This document shows, piece by piece, positions 34,207-45,951 of a stretch of 64,000 bases of DNA. The notes beneath the pieces are model-generated. The model did no database searches and had not been told where the DNA came from. It saw only the letters and a list, made by a program, of their open reading frames with translations. Source of the DNA: Terebella lapidaria (Eukaryota; Annelida; Polychaeta; Terebellida; Terebellidae); contig OX424556.1 of NCBI GenBank assembly GCA_949152475.1, positions 12,458,664 through 12,522,663 of the forward strand. The letters are read 5' to 3'. How positions within the stretch are numbered: position 1 is the stretch's first letter; every line of letters starts with the position of its first letter. Made by a program: the position numbers and the translations under genes.

Positions 34207-34262
34207 AGTTTTACCTAGTATCACACCTAGTATCATTTTATATGTATAAAATGATAAAATAC
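34207..34262. repeat. Palindromic motif, ATTTTATA..TATAAAAT core
   Basis: Two short units: CCTAGTATCACA repeated, then ATCATTTTATATGTATAAAATGAT followed by AAAATACTAACT. The linker AATACTAACT matches that of the 13.2-kb array although the core differs. Confidence 0.5.
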
Positions 34263-34436
34263 TAACTATTGAAATGACGATTTGAACTTTTTCATAAATA
34301 ACGAAATTATGTTCTTTCAAAATGATTTTTTCATAAGTTTGGGCCTGAGTTTTTTTGTAAACATATATTTATTAAAGGGATTGACAAATAGCCTAATGGC
34401 TAACATACACCTTTCCCAAGAGTTTCCTTTCCTGAG

Positions 34437-34580
34437 TTTACTGCTGGCGGACGTCAAATTGTCCCCGACGATATCATTAACTCAGTAGCCGTCTGGCTTG
34501 TGATTACGTACTTTTCATATGTCTATTCCAAGGGGTCTGTCTAAGATTTCTAAATTATTTTCAAATGTTGTTGGGCAGTT
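34437..34580 (+). repeat. Fragment of the 362-bp repeat
   Basis: Matches the second half of the unit at 35.4-36.3 kb (GCGGACGTCAAATTGTCCCC, AACTCAGTAGCCGTCTGG, GTTGTTGGGCAGTTGTAT). One base is missing relative to the others in the exon-like part, so its frame differs. Confidence 0.8.
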
Positions 34581-35225
34581 GTATGCAATATTTTGTTTCA
34601 AAACCAATTTTCTGTTAAAGACATCTAAAGCGATATAACAAAAGGTGTGCTCAATGATTTTTGACGATTACAGTCCGTCCGAGTTGGCTTTTCATCCGCT
34701 ATAGTGCCCATCTTGTACCGGTTTTGTATATAAACAAACTAAGTGTATCCATCAAACCCGAATGTAAACGAATGCTCAAATCGCGCTTAAAAGTCCACAT
34801 CGAGTACATTTTCCAGTTCGTATGTGCATATATAGTGTAGTTGTGAGAAAATAATCAGTGATATACCATGATCTACATGGAGTTTTCAGTCTATCTTGCT
34901 ACATTTAAAGCTGCTGCCTTCGAATGTATGCAATATTTTGTTTCAAAACCATATTTTTTTGTTAAAGACATCTAATGCGATATAACAAAAGGTGTGCTCA
35001 ATGATTTTGACGATTACAGTCCGTCCGAGTTGTCTTTTCATCCGCTATAATGCCCATTTTGTACCGGTTTTGTAAATAAACAAACGAAGTGTATCCATCA
35101 AACCCTAATGTAAACAAATGCTCAAATTGCGCTTAAAAATCCACATCGAGTACATCTTCCAGTTTGTATGTGCATAAATAGTGTAGTTGTGAGAAAATAA
35201 TCAGTGATATACCATGATCTGCATG
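34581..35225 (+). repeat. 345-bp direct tandem duplication
   Basis: GTATGCAATATTTTGTTTCA begins a unit at 34581 and again at 34926. About 300 bases match at around 93% (GGTGTGCTCAATGATTTT, GTCCGTCCGAGTTG, GTGTATCCATCAAACCC, ATACCATGATCT). No coding signal; a recent local duplication next to the 362-bp repeat. Confidence 0.85.
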
Positions 35226-35413
35226 AAATCTCACACTTCTATGCTTTGTTTACATCTGCGTGTGACGGATACAGTTCCTGTATTTACGCGATAACCGCCT
35301 GTTCAAATGAGCAAAATTTTCCTGAGAACTGGTTATTTTCATTACATTTGATGTGAGTATGTTTCATTCAGTTAGTTTATCATGTTTAGTATGAAACATA
35401 GTTTTCAAAAATT

Positions 35414-36330
35414 ATGACTGGTTTCGAATGCAACTGCTTTAACACGCTGTTTGCCCCTGATGACGCCAGTGTGTCTTTGGATAAACTATTTGGTCGGGCT
35501 TTGTTTCTATTGAACAATATTGTATTTTACGTTTGTTATTGGCCTCATCAAAATCTGACTATTTGTGGTAATAGATTGATACTTACATTCATACCACGGA
35601 GTCGGTTTCTCTGCCGGCGGACGTTAAGTATGTCCCCGAGGATACCATCAACTCAGAAGCCGTCTGGCTTCTGATCAGGTACTTATTTACTTGGAATATA
35701 TCTTTTTCCCTGGGGTTTGTTTCAGAGTTCTAAATTATTTTCATAGGTTGTTGGGCAATTGTATACTTATTGCATCAGGTGTCCAATAGAAACAACTACA
35801 TTTAACCCACTGTCTGCCCCTGATGACGCCAGTGTGTTTTTGGATAAACTAATCATGCTAATTGGTCGGGCTTTCTTTCTATTGCAAAATATTGTATTTT
35901 ACGTTTGTTACTGGCCTCTTCAAAATCTGACTATTGGTGGTAATAAATTGATACTTACATTCACTGAGTCGGTGTCACTGCAGGCGGACGTTAAATCTGT
36001 CCCCGACGATACCATCAACTCAGTAGCCGTCTGGCTTGTGATTAGCTACTTATGTACTTTTCATATATCTATTCCATGGGGTTTGTTTCAGATTTCTAAA
36101 ATTTTCTATAGGTTGTTGGTGGGCAGTTGTATACATATCCCAAAAGGTGTACAGTAGAAACAACTACATTCAACACACTGTCTGACCCTGGTGACGCCAG
36201 TGTTCTTTGGATAATCTAATTGGTCGGGATTTGTTTCTATTACAAAATATTGTATTTTACGTTTGTTATTGGCCTCGTTAAAATCTGACTATTGGTGGTA
36301 ATAAATTGATACTTACATTGGTTCCAAATT
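35414..36330 (+). repeat. 362-bp tandem repeat block with exon-like segments
   Basis: About 2.5 units (GATGACGCCAGTGT at 35459 and 35822, with the variant GGTGACGCCAGTGT at 36190). Each unit has two segments that read as protein in two or more copies. Segment A follows a CATCAG acceptor-like sequence and encodes ETTTFNPLSAPDDASVFLDK. Segment B encodes ADVKSVPDDTINSVAVWLVI, or ADVKYVPEDTINSEAVWLLI ahead of CAG|GTACTT at 35678/35679, a good donor. The B-segment differences between copies keep its frame, except in the 34.4-kb fragment. It may be tandemly duplicated exons of a gene lying beyond this window, or pseudo-exons in a satellite. I do not recognise the peptide family. Confidence 0.6.
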
Positions 36331-36398
36331 TATGCAATAATGAGTGTTACAATTGCTTTCATTTACAAGGTCATATATGTTTACTCATAAATACTTGA

Positions 36399-37929
36399 CA
36401 GGCCCATAACTAGAAAGTGTGGAAGGGGGGTTCGAATTTGAGGGTTGAGAACAAATGCGAGCGAAGCGAGCCCCCTTCGGCGTGGGGTCTGGGGCCCGCT
36501 CAAGGGCCCTGGAAGCCAAATCATACTACGTGATTCCTGGTGCATTCTGAAGCTCCAGTGAGATCATTTTCCAACCTCTCGAGAATTTTTTTTGGATGAT
36601 ATTATTATGCATACATTCAAACTTCCATCAGCAAACTCCTCCAGTCAGTGAACACCACCAGTTAGTGAAAAAAAATTCTTGGTTCCAAGTGAGTGCTTAT
36701 CTTCTAACATTGGCGTGCCCTTCCGATTAGTAAACACCACTGACTTAGTGAATAAGTGAATAACTTATTTAGTGAATAACTCCCCATTGTGAACACTGTT
36801 ATATGGTTGTGTACTGTTATATTTCAACTCTTTACTCAATCTTCAGAGCAGAGGATTCTGGCTTCTAAGTAACAACAAAGTAGTTACTAGTAATACATCT
36901 CACAAAAATATATCTTATGGCATATTGTTCAGATTCTCCCCAACTGGTGTCATATTCTAGTTTCCACGACCTAGATCATAGAATAAAGCCACAAGTATTT
37001 ACTAAGGGTTTGGTTGACAGCTTCTTCTCAAGCTGAACTTCATCAGAATGACAGAATCGTTTTTGTGGGGGCTGCCGGGTAATATTCACTTCTATGACAT
37101 TCAATACTCGAGCAGATTTCTAGGTTTTATTGTTGTTTGAATTTGTTTTTATCGTGATGGTACTTTTCCCGATTAGTGAACACCTCCTTATATACATTTT
37201 TGCTTGGTCCCAAAGGCGTTCATCTATCTTTGATTGTGTTTGTATGTAAGCCCATAGGACAAATGACGAGTTCCTGTGTTGGAATATCCTGTCGGGGAAT
37301 ACATCTGGATTATCCAGTAATATCTTTTGAAATTTCATAACATATTGCATGCACCAGTTAGTTTGGTGAGGAGAAGGTTCGGGAACAAATGTAGCAAGAG
37401 AACGGCCACCAGCACGAATGTCCGCGGACACAAAACGAACTATAGTCTGAACTAGAAATCCAGAAAAATCTGAATGAACGAGAACATGTTAACTTTATGG
37501 TTTAATGCTTTCTAATTTCTCATCTTTGTTACGAATATCTTAACATGATAAAACGGGGACATATTTGCCATGCATATGGGGAATAAAACACATGAATCTC
37601 ATATGGTTTGTGTAGTTCTCGTGGGAGTAATACATGCACACTGTAATGCATAATTATTTGAATATTTTTTTAGCTGTAGGAGTTTTTCAATATGAAGAGA
37701 AAAATCTCGAATTTTATTAGAAAAGGTAGATAGCTCTAACTGTGCATCATTTGTGTGTTGTGAACGTATTAATCAAGTGACAACAATTTAGTTATTTGAT
37801 CATCAATGACACAGTGTTTGGAATTTTGTTAGAGTTTAACGTGTGCCCAAGATTTCGGGGGGGGGGGGGGGGTGAGCCACAAAGGGGGGTTCGATCGAAC
37901 CTGTCGAACCCCCCTTGCGTACGGGCCTG
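36399..37929. mobile_element. 1.5-kb TIR element with 5-bp TSD
   Basis: Ends CAGGCCCATAACTAGAAAG..AAGGGGGGTTCGA and the mirrored TCGAACCCCCCTTGCGTACGGGCCTG. CTTGA flanks both sides (36394-36398, 37930-37934). Near the left end is GCGAGCGAAGCGAGCCC, a word common in non-autonomous animal DNA elements. A GATTAGTGAACACC-like motif recurs about six times at 36640-36790 and 37170. Superfamily unassigned. Confidence 0.75.
37120..37431 (-). pseudogene. Possible DDE (pogo/Tigger-like) transposase relic
   Basis: A 103-codon minus-strand frame inside the TIR element. The segment KILLDNPDVFPDRIFQHRNSS has the spacing of the pogo/CENP-B-type block that normally reads F.P.RIFN.DE.G, with the expected D-E replaced. 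No helix-turn-helix region and no later catalytic residues are visible. The assignment rests on one short block. Confidence 0.3.
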
Positions 37930-38230
37930 CTTGATGGTGATTTGTGTGTGCGTTGCCAATGGAACGTTTTGAACTCGTACTGCACCACCTGCTACTCTTT
38001 ATCACCATTTGCACGGCTTGAATGGAACACAATATATAACACAACAAAAACATTGTTTGACGTATGCGTCAAATATCGCACCATAAAACCCCCTGCCAGA
38101 TCCCCCATCCCACTCGATTTCAGCGTTGTGTCCTGATTCAATATTGAGGTCGTAGCATATTACTCAGGGCAGCCAGGCCAGTCGTAGCCTAATTATCACC
38201 CGGGGAAGTCCATGACTTGGACGATAATAT

Positions 38231-40178
38231 CACACTCCGAACCATATAACCCTACAAATATTTGTAGGGTTGTAGCAAGATGGCGGAAGGTACGTCGCTT
38301 CCACGAAATGTGTGTGTATTTCAGCGCTTTTGTCGCGGTATTCACATAACCAGGGTTGTGTCGAAGTTCCGTTATGTTGATTGATGGATAATGCGTGGCC
38401 GGGTTATGTCTTGAATCTGTCAGAGGTGGGTAAGAGGGAGAAGAAAATATGCGTGTGTATAACCCTATCGACACAGCTCTCCGGCAGAGATATAACCCTA
38501 ACAATCAGCGTGTATAACCATACCGATGGAGATCTCAAAAGAAGAATAGACACAATTATATTTTTTGCGTGTTAAATTTTCTCATTTTATAGCGTGTTTA
38601 AGTGTGATTCCAACCAAAATAATAACATGGTGAAACAAAACGATGTTATGTATGTTTTTAGATCTACTTTAAAATATTCGTGGTTATGTTTCATCCCCAA
38701 CAAGTCGGCTGTAGATGTGGTAATACTCTTGTTCATTTACTATATTTTACAATTTTCTCAGGCTGTCTGACGCCATGTTTTTCAAACACACATAAATTTC
38801 ACATAAATGTTGCTCTATTCACAAACAATAATATTCCAAAACAATAATATTATAACAATATAGCAACAGAAGCAACAAATATATCGTGTTGGTCCTATAA
38901 TAGTAGCACGGCGAGCCAAAGCACGACCCCCTACAGCAGCGTGCGTGAAAATGAGGTCAAACTTGAAGTCAAATGTAAGAAAAACACTGAATAATTTACC
39001 TATAGCCTTCAATCCCCTTTATTATGATTCAAATAACATGAATTTGTGGACTGGAACACTCCAAGATCTTATTAGAAAGATATGAAGTGAATGATAAGAA
39101 CATTTTGGGGCAAAAGAGGGGACGCTCTACTATTAGGGCGCGTACCACTCTTAGGACCAATACGGTATACCTCTAATATCTAACTGAGACGCGTCAGGAT
39201 TGTACACTTCAGACGAGATCTGAGAGACAACAATTTTGCACATTTTCTTTCCCCCAAACCCTCAGACCGGCTATGCTCATCTTGCAATTTGAATAGTATA
39301 ACTTTTCTGTGACGATATTTTCATTAATTATCATTCTAATATACGTAATGATATCGTATATATTCCTGCTTTGGTGTAAATCATGAGATGAATTGACAAA
39401 GTTGAAGACACCCCACGAAGACACATCCAAAATACATAAAAGTTTATATTAAAGTGTATCATGGTACAACTCAGTAGTGATCTGGAAGACATCAATTTTT
39501 CCAATTTGCTTCGGTGTCAGCCCCCCCCCCCCCTCCCTAAATTTTAAATTGGCTGCTATATTTATCATCGAAAACATGAAAGTAAAAAAAAGAAAATTGG
39601 CGTTTGACTCACAGGTGAAGTATATCAAGTCATAATACGGTACCATGTAGCATCACAAAAATATCAGCAAAACATTGTAAACGAGTTTAAAAATTTAAGT
39701 ATATGTACATTATATATATACATTCAAACTTGAAACTGTTGTTTGTACCATCAGATTTTCATAATTCATAATGTCTGCCAAATTGTCATATGGTCAAAAT
39801 AAATGGTATCACAATTACTGTACTACTCAAGTGTTCGTTTTTTGCGGATAAAATCTAGGATTTAACTGATTTTTAACTGTCACATGTTTCGGCTGGTAGG
39901 GTTATATCTGTTCACGGCCGTAGTATCGGTAGGGTTATAGACACCAAACGGTAGGGTTAGTCATGTTCGAATCTGGAGATCGAGAAATCCGCCGAAATAA
40001 AACACTTCTCAACAAACAGACACGGCCTCAGACACACCAAGATCAGCTTCTTGGAAGGAATAACTCATTTCTTAATTAAATTCCCTCGAAATAGCCTGAA
40101 ACAAATCGAAGCTACAAACCTTTCGCCATCTTGGTATAACCCTACAGACGTCTGTAGGGTTATACGGTTCGGAGTGTG
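38231..40178. mobile_element. 1.95-kb TIR element with TAACCCTA-bearing ends and 5-bp TSD
   Basis: About 60-base TIRs begin CACACTCCGAACCATATAAC. Each TIR contains its own palindrome, AACCCTAC..GTAGGGTT, with a different centre left (AAATATTT) and right (AGACGTCT). AAGATGGCG follows in both. AATAT flanks both ends (38226-38230, 40179-40183). Further TATAACCCTA words lie inside both ends (38460-38515; complement at 39895-39960). No transposase frame found. A 5-bp TSD with CAC.. ends recalls Transib, but the match is not enough to assign it. Confidence 0.85.
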
Positions 40179-40389
40179 AATATGGTCATGCTTGTTGTGA
40201 ATTTCACGAACAGGAGCTATTTCAATAGCTACGCAGTTAATGTCGGGTATTTCACGGGTATGTCGATTCTTCCATGCCGAAACCACCAACCGTGACATAG
40301 TGGGATATTTCACGTGATAAAACCAACATGGTCACTTTTTTCACATGAGAAAGCCGACCATGTCGAGGTTTTCACAATGTCCGGCTTTA

Positions 40390-40490
40390 TCATGCAGCAA
40401 CCCTGACTTTCCTTAAAATCCATAGCGCCCACGGTGCTTGTCAATCTTTTTTTAATTCGGATCGTAGATCGGACGCAAACTTAATTCTAA
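40390..40490. repeat. Receptor-flank fragment
   Basis: AAAATCCATAGCGCCCACGG, TGCTTGTCAAT and GGACGCAAACTTAAT match 24775-24835. The Penelope-like copy begins where the match ends, suggesting insertion into a receptor-unit flank. Confidence 0.65.
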
Positions 40491-41207
40491 GAAACTAACA
40501 ATGTAATTTTAATTTCATTATCCGATACATAGACGATGTATTGTCACTAAATAATCCCAAGGAACTTGAAATTAAGGATACTACAGACTCCGCTAATTTT
40601 CTTAACTAACTAGACCTGAGGTTGGAGATTGATAATGATTCTAACCTGTCAGCTAGATTATATGACAATTGTGATGATTTAAAATTTTCCACAGTCAATT
40701 TCCCCTTTCTGAGCAGCAACATTCCTGTGTCACCAGCATTGTGGTTTGTTTGTTTCTCAACTTATACGCTAGTTGCAAATATGATGACTTATATGAGGTT
40801 TATCGAAGCGCCCAGCTAGTCCCTAAGCTGCGGCGACAAGGATATGTTTTACCAAGACTTATAGCTGCCTTTAAGAAATTCTGTGGACGTCATCATGATC
40901 TGGTTGATAAATACACCAAATCCATCACTGCCATGCAACTAGATCTGTTTTCATGTTAATTTTGGGGAATTCATGACGGGTGCCACTAGTGGGGCAGGAA
41001 ATGCTCATTCTTTCCGGAACACCTGATTTGACCTCCAAATGGTCAGTTTTGGGGGTTCATGAGTTTCCCTGCAATTTTTGTTCTCTCTCACTTCGTATTA
41101 CTGATATGACTTTCTGTCCCCGGACTATGAGATTGGATAAAGGACCCTGTTTTGCTCGCTCGGAACATTTGATACTGGGTATTGATTCTACGTCTATTTC
41201 ATGTTAT
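40491..41207 (+). mobile_element. Penelope-like element, broken second copy
   Basis: About 90% similar to 53600-54340: RT motif C region (RYIDDVLSLNNP), the YLDLRLEI-equivalent region, the C-terminal GRHHDLVDKY.KS..AMQLDLFSC, then the 3' tail ending ACGTCTATT. Relative to the 53-kb copy it starts later (no GIPMG block) and lacks a short internal stretch after NNPK; the frame is interrupted. Confidence 0.85.
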
Positions 41208-41444
41208 GAATAATGATTTGATATATACACTTTGTACATATTATTGTACACATACATGTTTATCGCTGTATATACGCGTAAATTAAGCAGCAACACTGTT
41301 GACATTAGTCGTATGTGACTCAGTCTCTGAAGATTGCACATTCGTGTTTTGATTATCGATATTATGGAATTAAAGCCTAACTAGAGTGAAAAAATAACTT
41401 ATTTTAGTTTAGTGTCAATATCAAAGACGGAAGTCTGGGGATCA

Positions 41445-41820
41445 TTTCTGTTTTTACAAAAATGAAATATCTTGAATAGTCACTATTTTACGGAGGTTTG
41501 TTTATGACGTCCTATTGACCTTTCGATGTCATATGCAAATATGCAAACGAGCAATGATGACGTCATATGAGTCACTGAAAGATAATGAGCTCATTGAAAC
41601 CAATACTGCATAATATTAAAGAGCATGAGAATAATTTTTGTTCCACATAATGACTCCATACAGAAAATATTCAAATTTTGAATAAATATTGTTGGTGTCA
41701 TGGCAACCAGAGCCGGAATATGGCCCATAGCAACCACGTCCGTCTTAAAAACACCAACGTCCGTCATGAATTCTGCGTCGGTCAGAAAGTTAGTTCGCAT
41801 CAAGCTGTAGGTCGTTGAAA
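41445..41820. repeat. Diverged relative of the 7.3-8.2 kb foldback
   Basis: Shares ATGCAAA..ATGACGTCAT, GATAATGAGCTCATTGAAA, GTGTCATGGCAACCAGAGCC and GGCCCATAGCAACCA with the interior and arms of the element at 7266-8161. No clean ends. Confidence 0.45.
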
Positions 41821-41984
41821 ACTAACGTCCACTGGATGTAAAATCTGTGACTCCTACTGAGCAGTCGTAGATGGGTCGTACAACTTTTAGGCGGTGATTT
41901 CACGGCGGACGTTTCTACGGCGGACGTAGGTTCCACCGACACTCAACCGACGCTTGTTTTACGACGGTTTGGTGCACTAGGCCC

Positions 41985-42100
41985 CTGCACAGTGACTGGA
42001 AATCAATGAAAATATACCATGCTGATCTCCTTTTATTGACACATCCGCAATCTGTAGTCAAGTATGTTAACAGACCCGGTAGTATTTACCATTAGTCCAG
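41985..42100. repeat. Receptor 3'-flank fragment
   Basis: CTGCACAGTGACTGGAAATCAAT, TACCATGCTGATCTCCTTTT and ATTGACACATCCG match 31430-31510, downstream of the receptor pseudogene there. A further trace of the ancestral receptor array. Confidence 0.6.
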
Positions 42101-42112
42101 TTGCCAGACAAC

Positions 42113-45100
42113 GAACCTAGAAATTGTTGAAACAGCAAGGTTTTTTGATTGATTTGCATTCATATGTGTCTCCAGGTGATTTTGAGCTTTGTTGGCACTG
42201 CGCCAACTTTGGGGAAATTTTTTTAATGATAACCAAAATATAACTTTTTTAGTAATAGTCCTAGAATCAAGTGTGAATCAAGCACTTTTCTACACAAGTC
42301 TGACCCAAGGAAAATTACTGGAGGAAATCCGCAACGAAATTTGACTTTAATACAGACATTCTGCTCAATAAGGCATATCATTGTTTTGTTGTCATGATTA
42401 TGTGAATTATGCAAATTGCATTGACATTGATAACATTTATACTTCATCTATACCATTGCAATATTTACTTGTGAGAATATGTCTTGTACAATGTCTTGAT
42501 AGGGCTTTCCATACATGGATATGTACAATGTCTTGATACGGCTTTCCATACATGGATACGTAAACAAAACAATTGCGAGAGCTCGCGGGTCAAAAGCCCA
42601 AATACATGTGATAATGTGGTTGTGATACCAAAACAAACATGTGAACTGGTCAGGTAACCCCCACATGACATCTCCCATACAAAAAAAAACTGAAATTGTC
42701 GCACAGATTGCATAATTTTGAACTTTTGACATCTGTCAAAAACCACTCAAGCGTGACTGAAAATTGAAGGCCCTATTGAAAGGCTGTGAAGAACTTTTCC
42801 TCAATCTCTCTCTATGAAAAGGCTGTGAAGAATTGCATCTTTCTGAACTATCCTGGAATACATCCCCAAATCTGTTTGGCTACTGTTATTAGCAGCATGA
42901 CCAAAGGCAAAAGCACCAGTAGTGGAATTCCAGCATGGGCTGAACAATTCAAGATTGAAATGAAAGACATGATAAAGGAACTGCTTGATGATGTACTCGC
43001 ACATCAAAATAGTTTTGCGATCCAAGGTCAAGGTCACCGTATAAGATCGAGGTCAAGGTCAGTTTTCACATAAAATTGTCACAATTCCCGGTTTTAGGGG
43101 ATATGGACATTCATCCACACCAGTTGATATTACTTTTTCATTTCTATGTGTAGTTCGCATTGTTGGAATGATAATAGTTACCTGTAATGGTGTATTGATT
43201 ATTTATGTGTGATAAACCATTGAGCAATGTTCACTCTGAGCAAAGTCAAACGGAAATTTCATACCAAATTTCAGACTTCTATCGCAAAATTTGAAAAAGT
43301 TGGCATTCTTTCCCAATATTAATTTTAGTTCCATCATTGAATTTATTGGTTCGCTTACAACTTTGTGTAAATTGCTTGCTTTTGAACAAAATCAATATGT
43401 TTGTGTAGGATACAACCTAATGTGTTTTTTGTTCCGATACTACAACAATACTGCCAACTCTAATAAATGTAAACATGACCATTACTGGAATATGATCAGA
43501 TTTCTGTTTGGGCTGAAATTCATATTTGGGTCGATAGACAATTTTTGTTATAGAGGTCTGAGATTCGTTAAAAAAGTGCCAGTTGACTGCCCGATGAATT
43601 ATGCCAAGTTATAATATAATATCGTCAAGCATCTCAAAAATATCTGCTAAAAAACGATGTAAATGAGTTAGAATAAATATCAGAGAATATCGTTTTGTAA
43701 ACAAACGTGGCTTCTGATTTACAACATTTATCTTCAACTACGCAATAATGACAACAAACAGTGCAACTGCCAGTAATATATAAAGTCAATTCATGACCCA
43801 TCAAGCATTCACTACATTTTTTAAATACTGAGGTCAACACAGGGTGAAACATATCCATATCCAAGAAAATATCCATTTTACATTGGACGTAGCATTGAAA
43901 CAAATTACCACGATTTTAGTGTTCATGGTAGTAATAGAAACAGTACGAGTTGACTGCTTCTGTGGACTCATAACTTCATGTCCATTACTGTGATCAGCTG
44001 CGGTTGTAAATTTGTACAAGAAAACTTACTATCCAACGTATCATCTCCCAGCATGCCGAGAATATTCTACAGGACAAATTCATTATTGTGCTGATGCTCA
44101 TCGACACTGTTCACCACCGCCTTATCTTTTTTGTGAACAGTTTATAACAATCGTCACCTGCAGAAAGAAATATGTGGTTCGGCTCAGTTCTGATGGTGAC
44201 AACCGCAGCTGGTATTCTAGCAGGCCTTGTCCTTTGCTCAGCAGCCGCAACTGATGGCCCTCATCAACAGTGGTGGTCCAGGTGGGCCTCTTCTTACACA
44301 ATGTCACCTGTCACTTCCCAACCATATTCCATATTCCTAACCATATTCTTTGAACGCATTTTGTCAGCTGCCGACTATAGCAGCATATGAATATGAGCAC
44401 AGCACCCATGAAGAGACAAGTTGTCATATGTCCGTGGTTGAGAGACTTGTGTTATTGAAGTATCAATCCGTTACCCACATGACACCTGCAAAAAAACTGC
44501 TGTCCAACACCAGCTTCTGTTGCACTGTCCTCATCTAGCATGTGCAGAGTCTTCAGCTTCTTCAGGAATGAAACCTTGCTTTGGTAAATGGATACTACAC
44601 AATATCACAACAAGTCGCATGGTCACAAGCAGCTGGGAGCAGAGCCTCTCTCCCATGTGACGTTGGCATCGAGTCCGTTCCTACTTCTTCATCGGAACAG
44701 CAACTCTGTAGATGACATCACACACGTCCAATAACTAGAAGCACTGAAATATCAGTGTAGTTGCTGAGAACTCTGACCACCTGACAGAGAAAATCAACGG
44801 CTTGAGACACCAGCTTCATCATGCAAGAAGATGCCTGACTTTGGAGAAAGGTGACTCTCATAACTGTTCGACTTTACAGGTGAGGATAATGCAACGAAGC
44901 AACATCGGACCAGTTAGGGAGCATGTTTTTGCAGTGCCGTATTGACAACCGATTGATACCCCAACAAGTAAAAAAAATTGTGATAATCTGTATGTCGAGA
45001 GAAGGGGAAGCCGCTACGGATTGTGTCACTAACTCGGCCAGACAAGAACCTGTAACTTCAGAGGCCTCCTACTCATCTATGCTGCTATGATAGGCACTTG

Positions 45101-45951
45101 AAATTGTGTCCTCTAGATGTCAGCATAAAAGATTATGTTTGGGAAATGGAAGATGATATTTCATCTCATTGTATCAACAGAGGCCAATCTGAACCATAAC
45201 TGTTAAGAACATGCACATATTGCAAATGCACAGTGAACCGGTTCGTGATGTTTGCTTTTACGTTGTCCCAAAAAGAGAAGATGGTAGTGAACAGTGAGGA
45301 TGAGCAATTGATCAAACAGTAATGGACATCAACTTATGAGTACACATTATAGTCAGATTCTATCGTTTGTGCACACCAAATAATGACAAGAATTATAAAA
45401 GACTACGAACAGCAACTCTGTAGATCACATCAATGCCACATGTCAAGCCAACGCCACGATGAAGGCTATTTGAATATTGGTCAACGATATATTGCACATC
45501 AGTAATTAATGAACCATCTTCAGTTAATAGAAAAAGGCATCCATGTAGCAGTATTACATAAACACAGGAGTGAATCAGTGAAATCTAGAAATGCAAGAAA
45601 ATAGCCATATCCCCTTAATCCAGAAGTTTTGACAAGTTTGTGTGAAAACTGACCTTGATCTTGATCTTATGTGGTGACCTTGACCATGGATCACAGAAGT
45701 TTCACCAGAGATGAAATCCTTAGGTCAGACTTGTATAGAAAAGTGCTCTCACACTTGATTCTAGGCCTATTACTAAAGGACTTATATTTTTATTATGCTA
45801 ATTATCCATATCTGGCGGTTAGTATGCTAATTAACGAATAAAAAATTTTCCCCAAAGTTTGCGCAGTGCCAACAAAGCTCAAAATCACCTGGAGACACAT
45901 GTTAATGCATATCAATCAAAAAACCTTGCTGTTTCAACAATTTCTAGGTTC
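42113..45951. mobile_element. 3.8-kb element with ~200-bp TIRs
   Basis: GAACCTAGAAATTGTTGAAA at the left is mirrored at 45951. The inverted match continues for about 200 bases (GTGTCTCCAGGTGATTTTGA, GTTGGCACTGCGC, CTAGAATCAAGTGTGA), with one extra AT-rich stretch of about 45 bases in the right arm. The interior (3.4 kb) has frames at 42786-43073, 43291-43614 and 44012-44540, none with a transposase motif I recognise. A word GAACAGCAACTCTGTAGAT occurs at about 44696 and 45409, and TCAAGGTCA words at 43025 and 43052. Size and TIRs fit a decayed autonomous DNA transposon. TSD not clear. Confidence 0.75.

Noticed and set aside
36430-36446. tRNA-like GGGTTCGAATTTG
   Set aside because: No acceptor stem or anticodon arm could be placed around it. 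It belongs to the element end.
38231-40178. Interstitial telomere repeat
   Set aside because: TAACCCTA words are scattered singly within element ends, not in tandem TTAGGG runs.
42786-44540. Genes within the 42.1-45.9 kb element
   Set aside because: Several frames of 60-107 codons overlap on both strands, and none has a recognisable domain or splice context. Kept as the interior of the transposon only.
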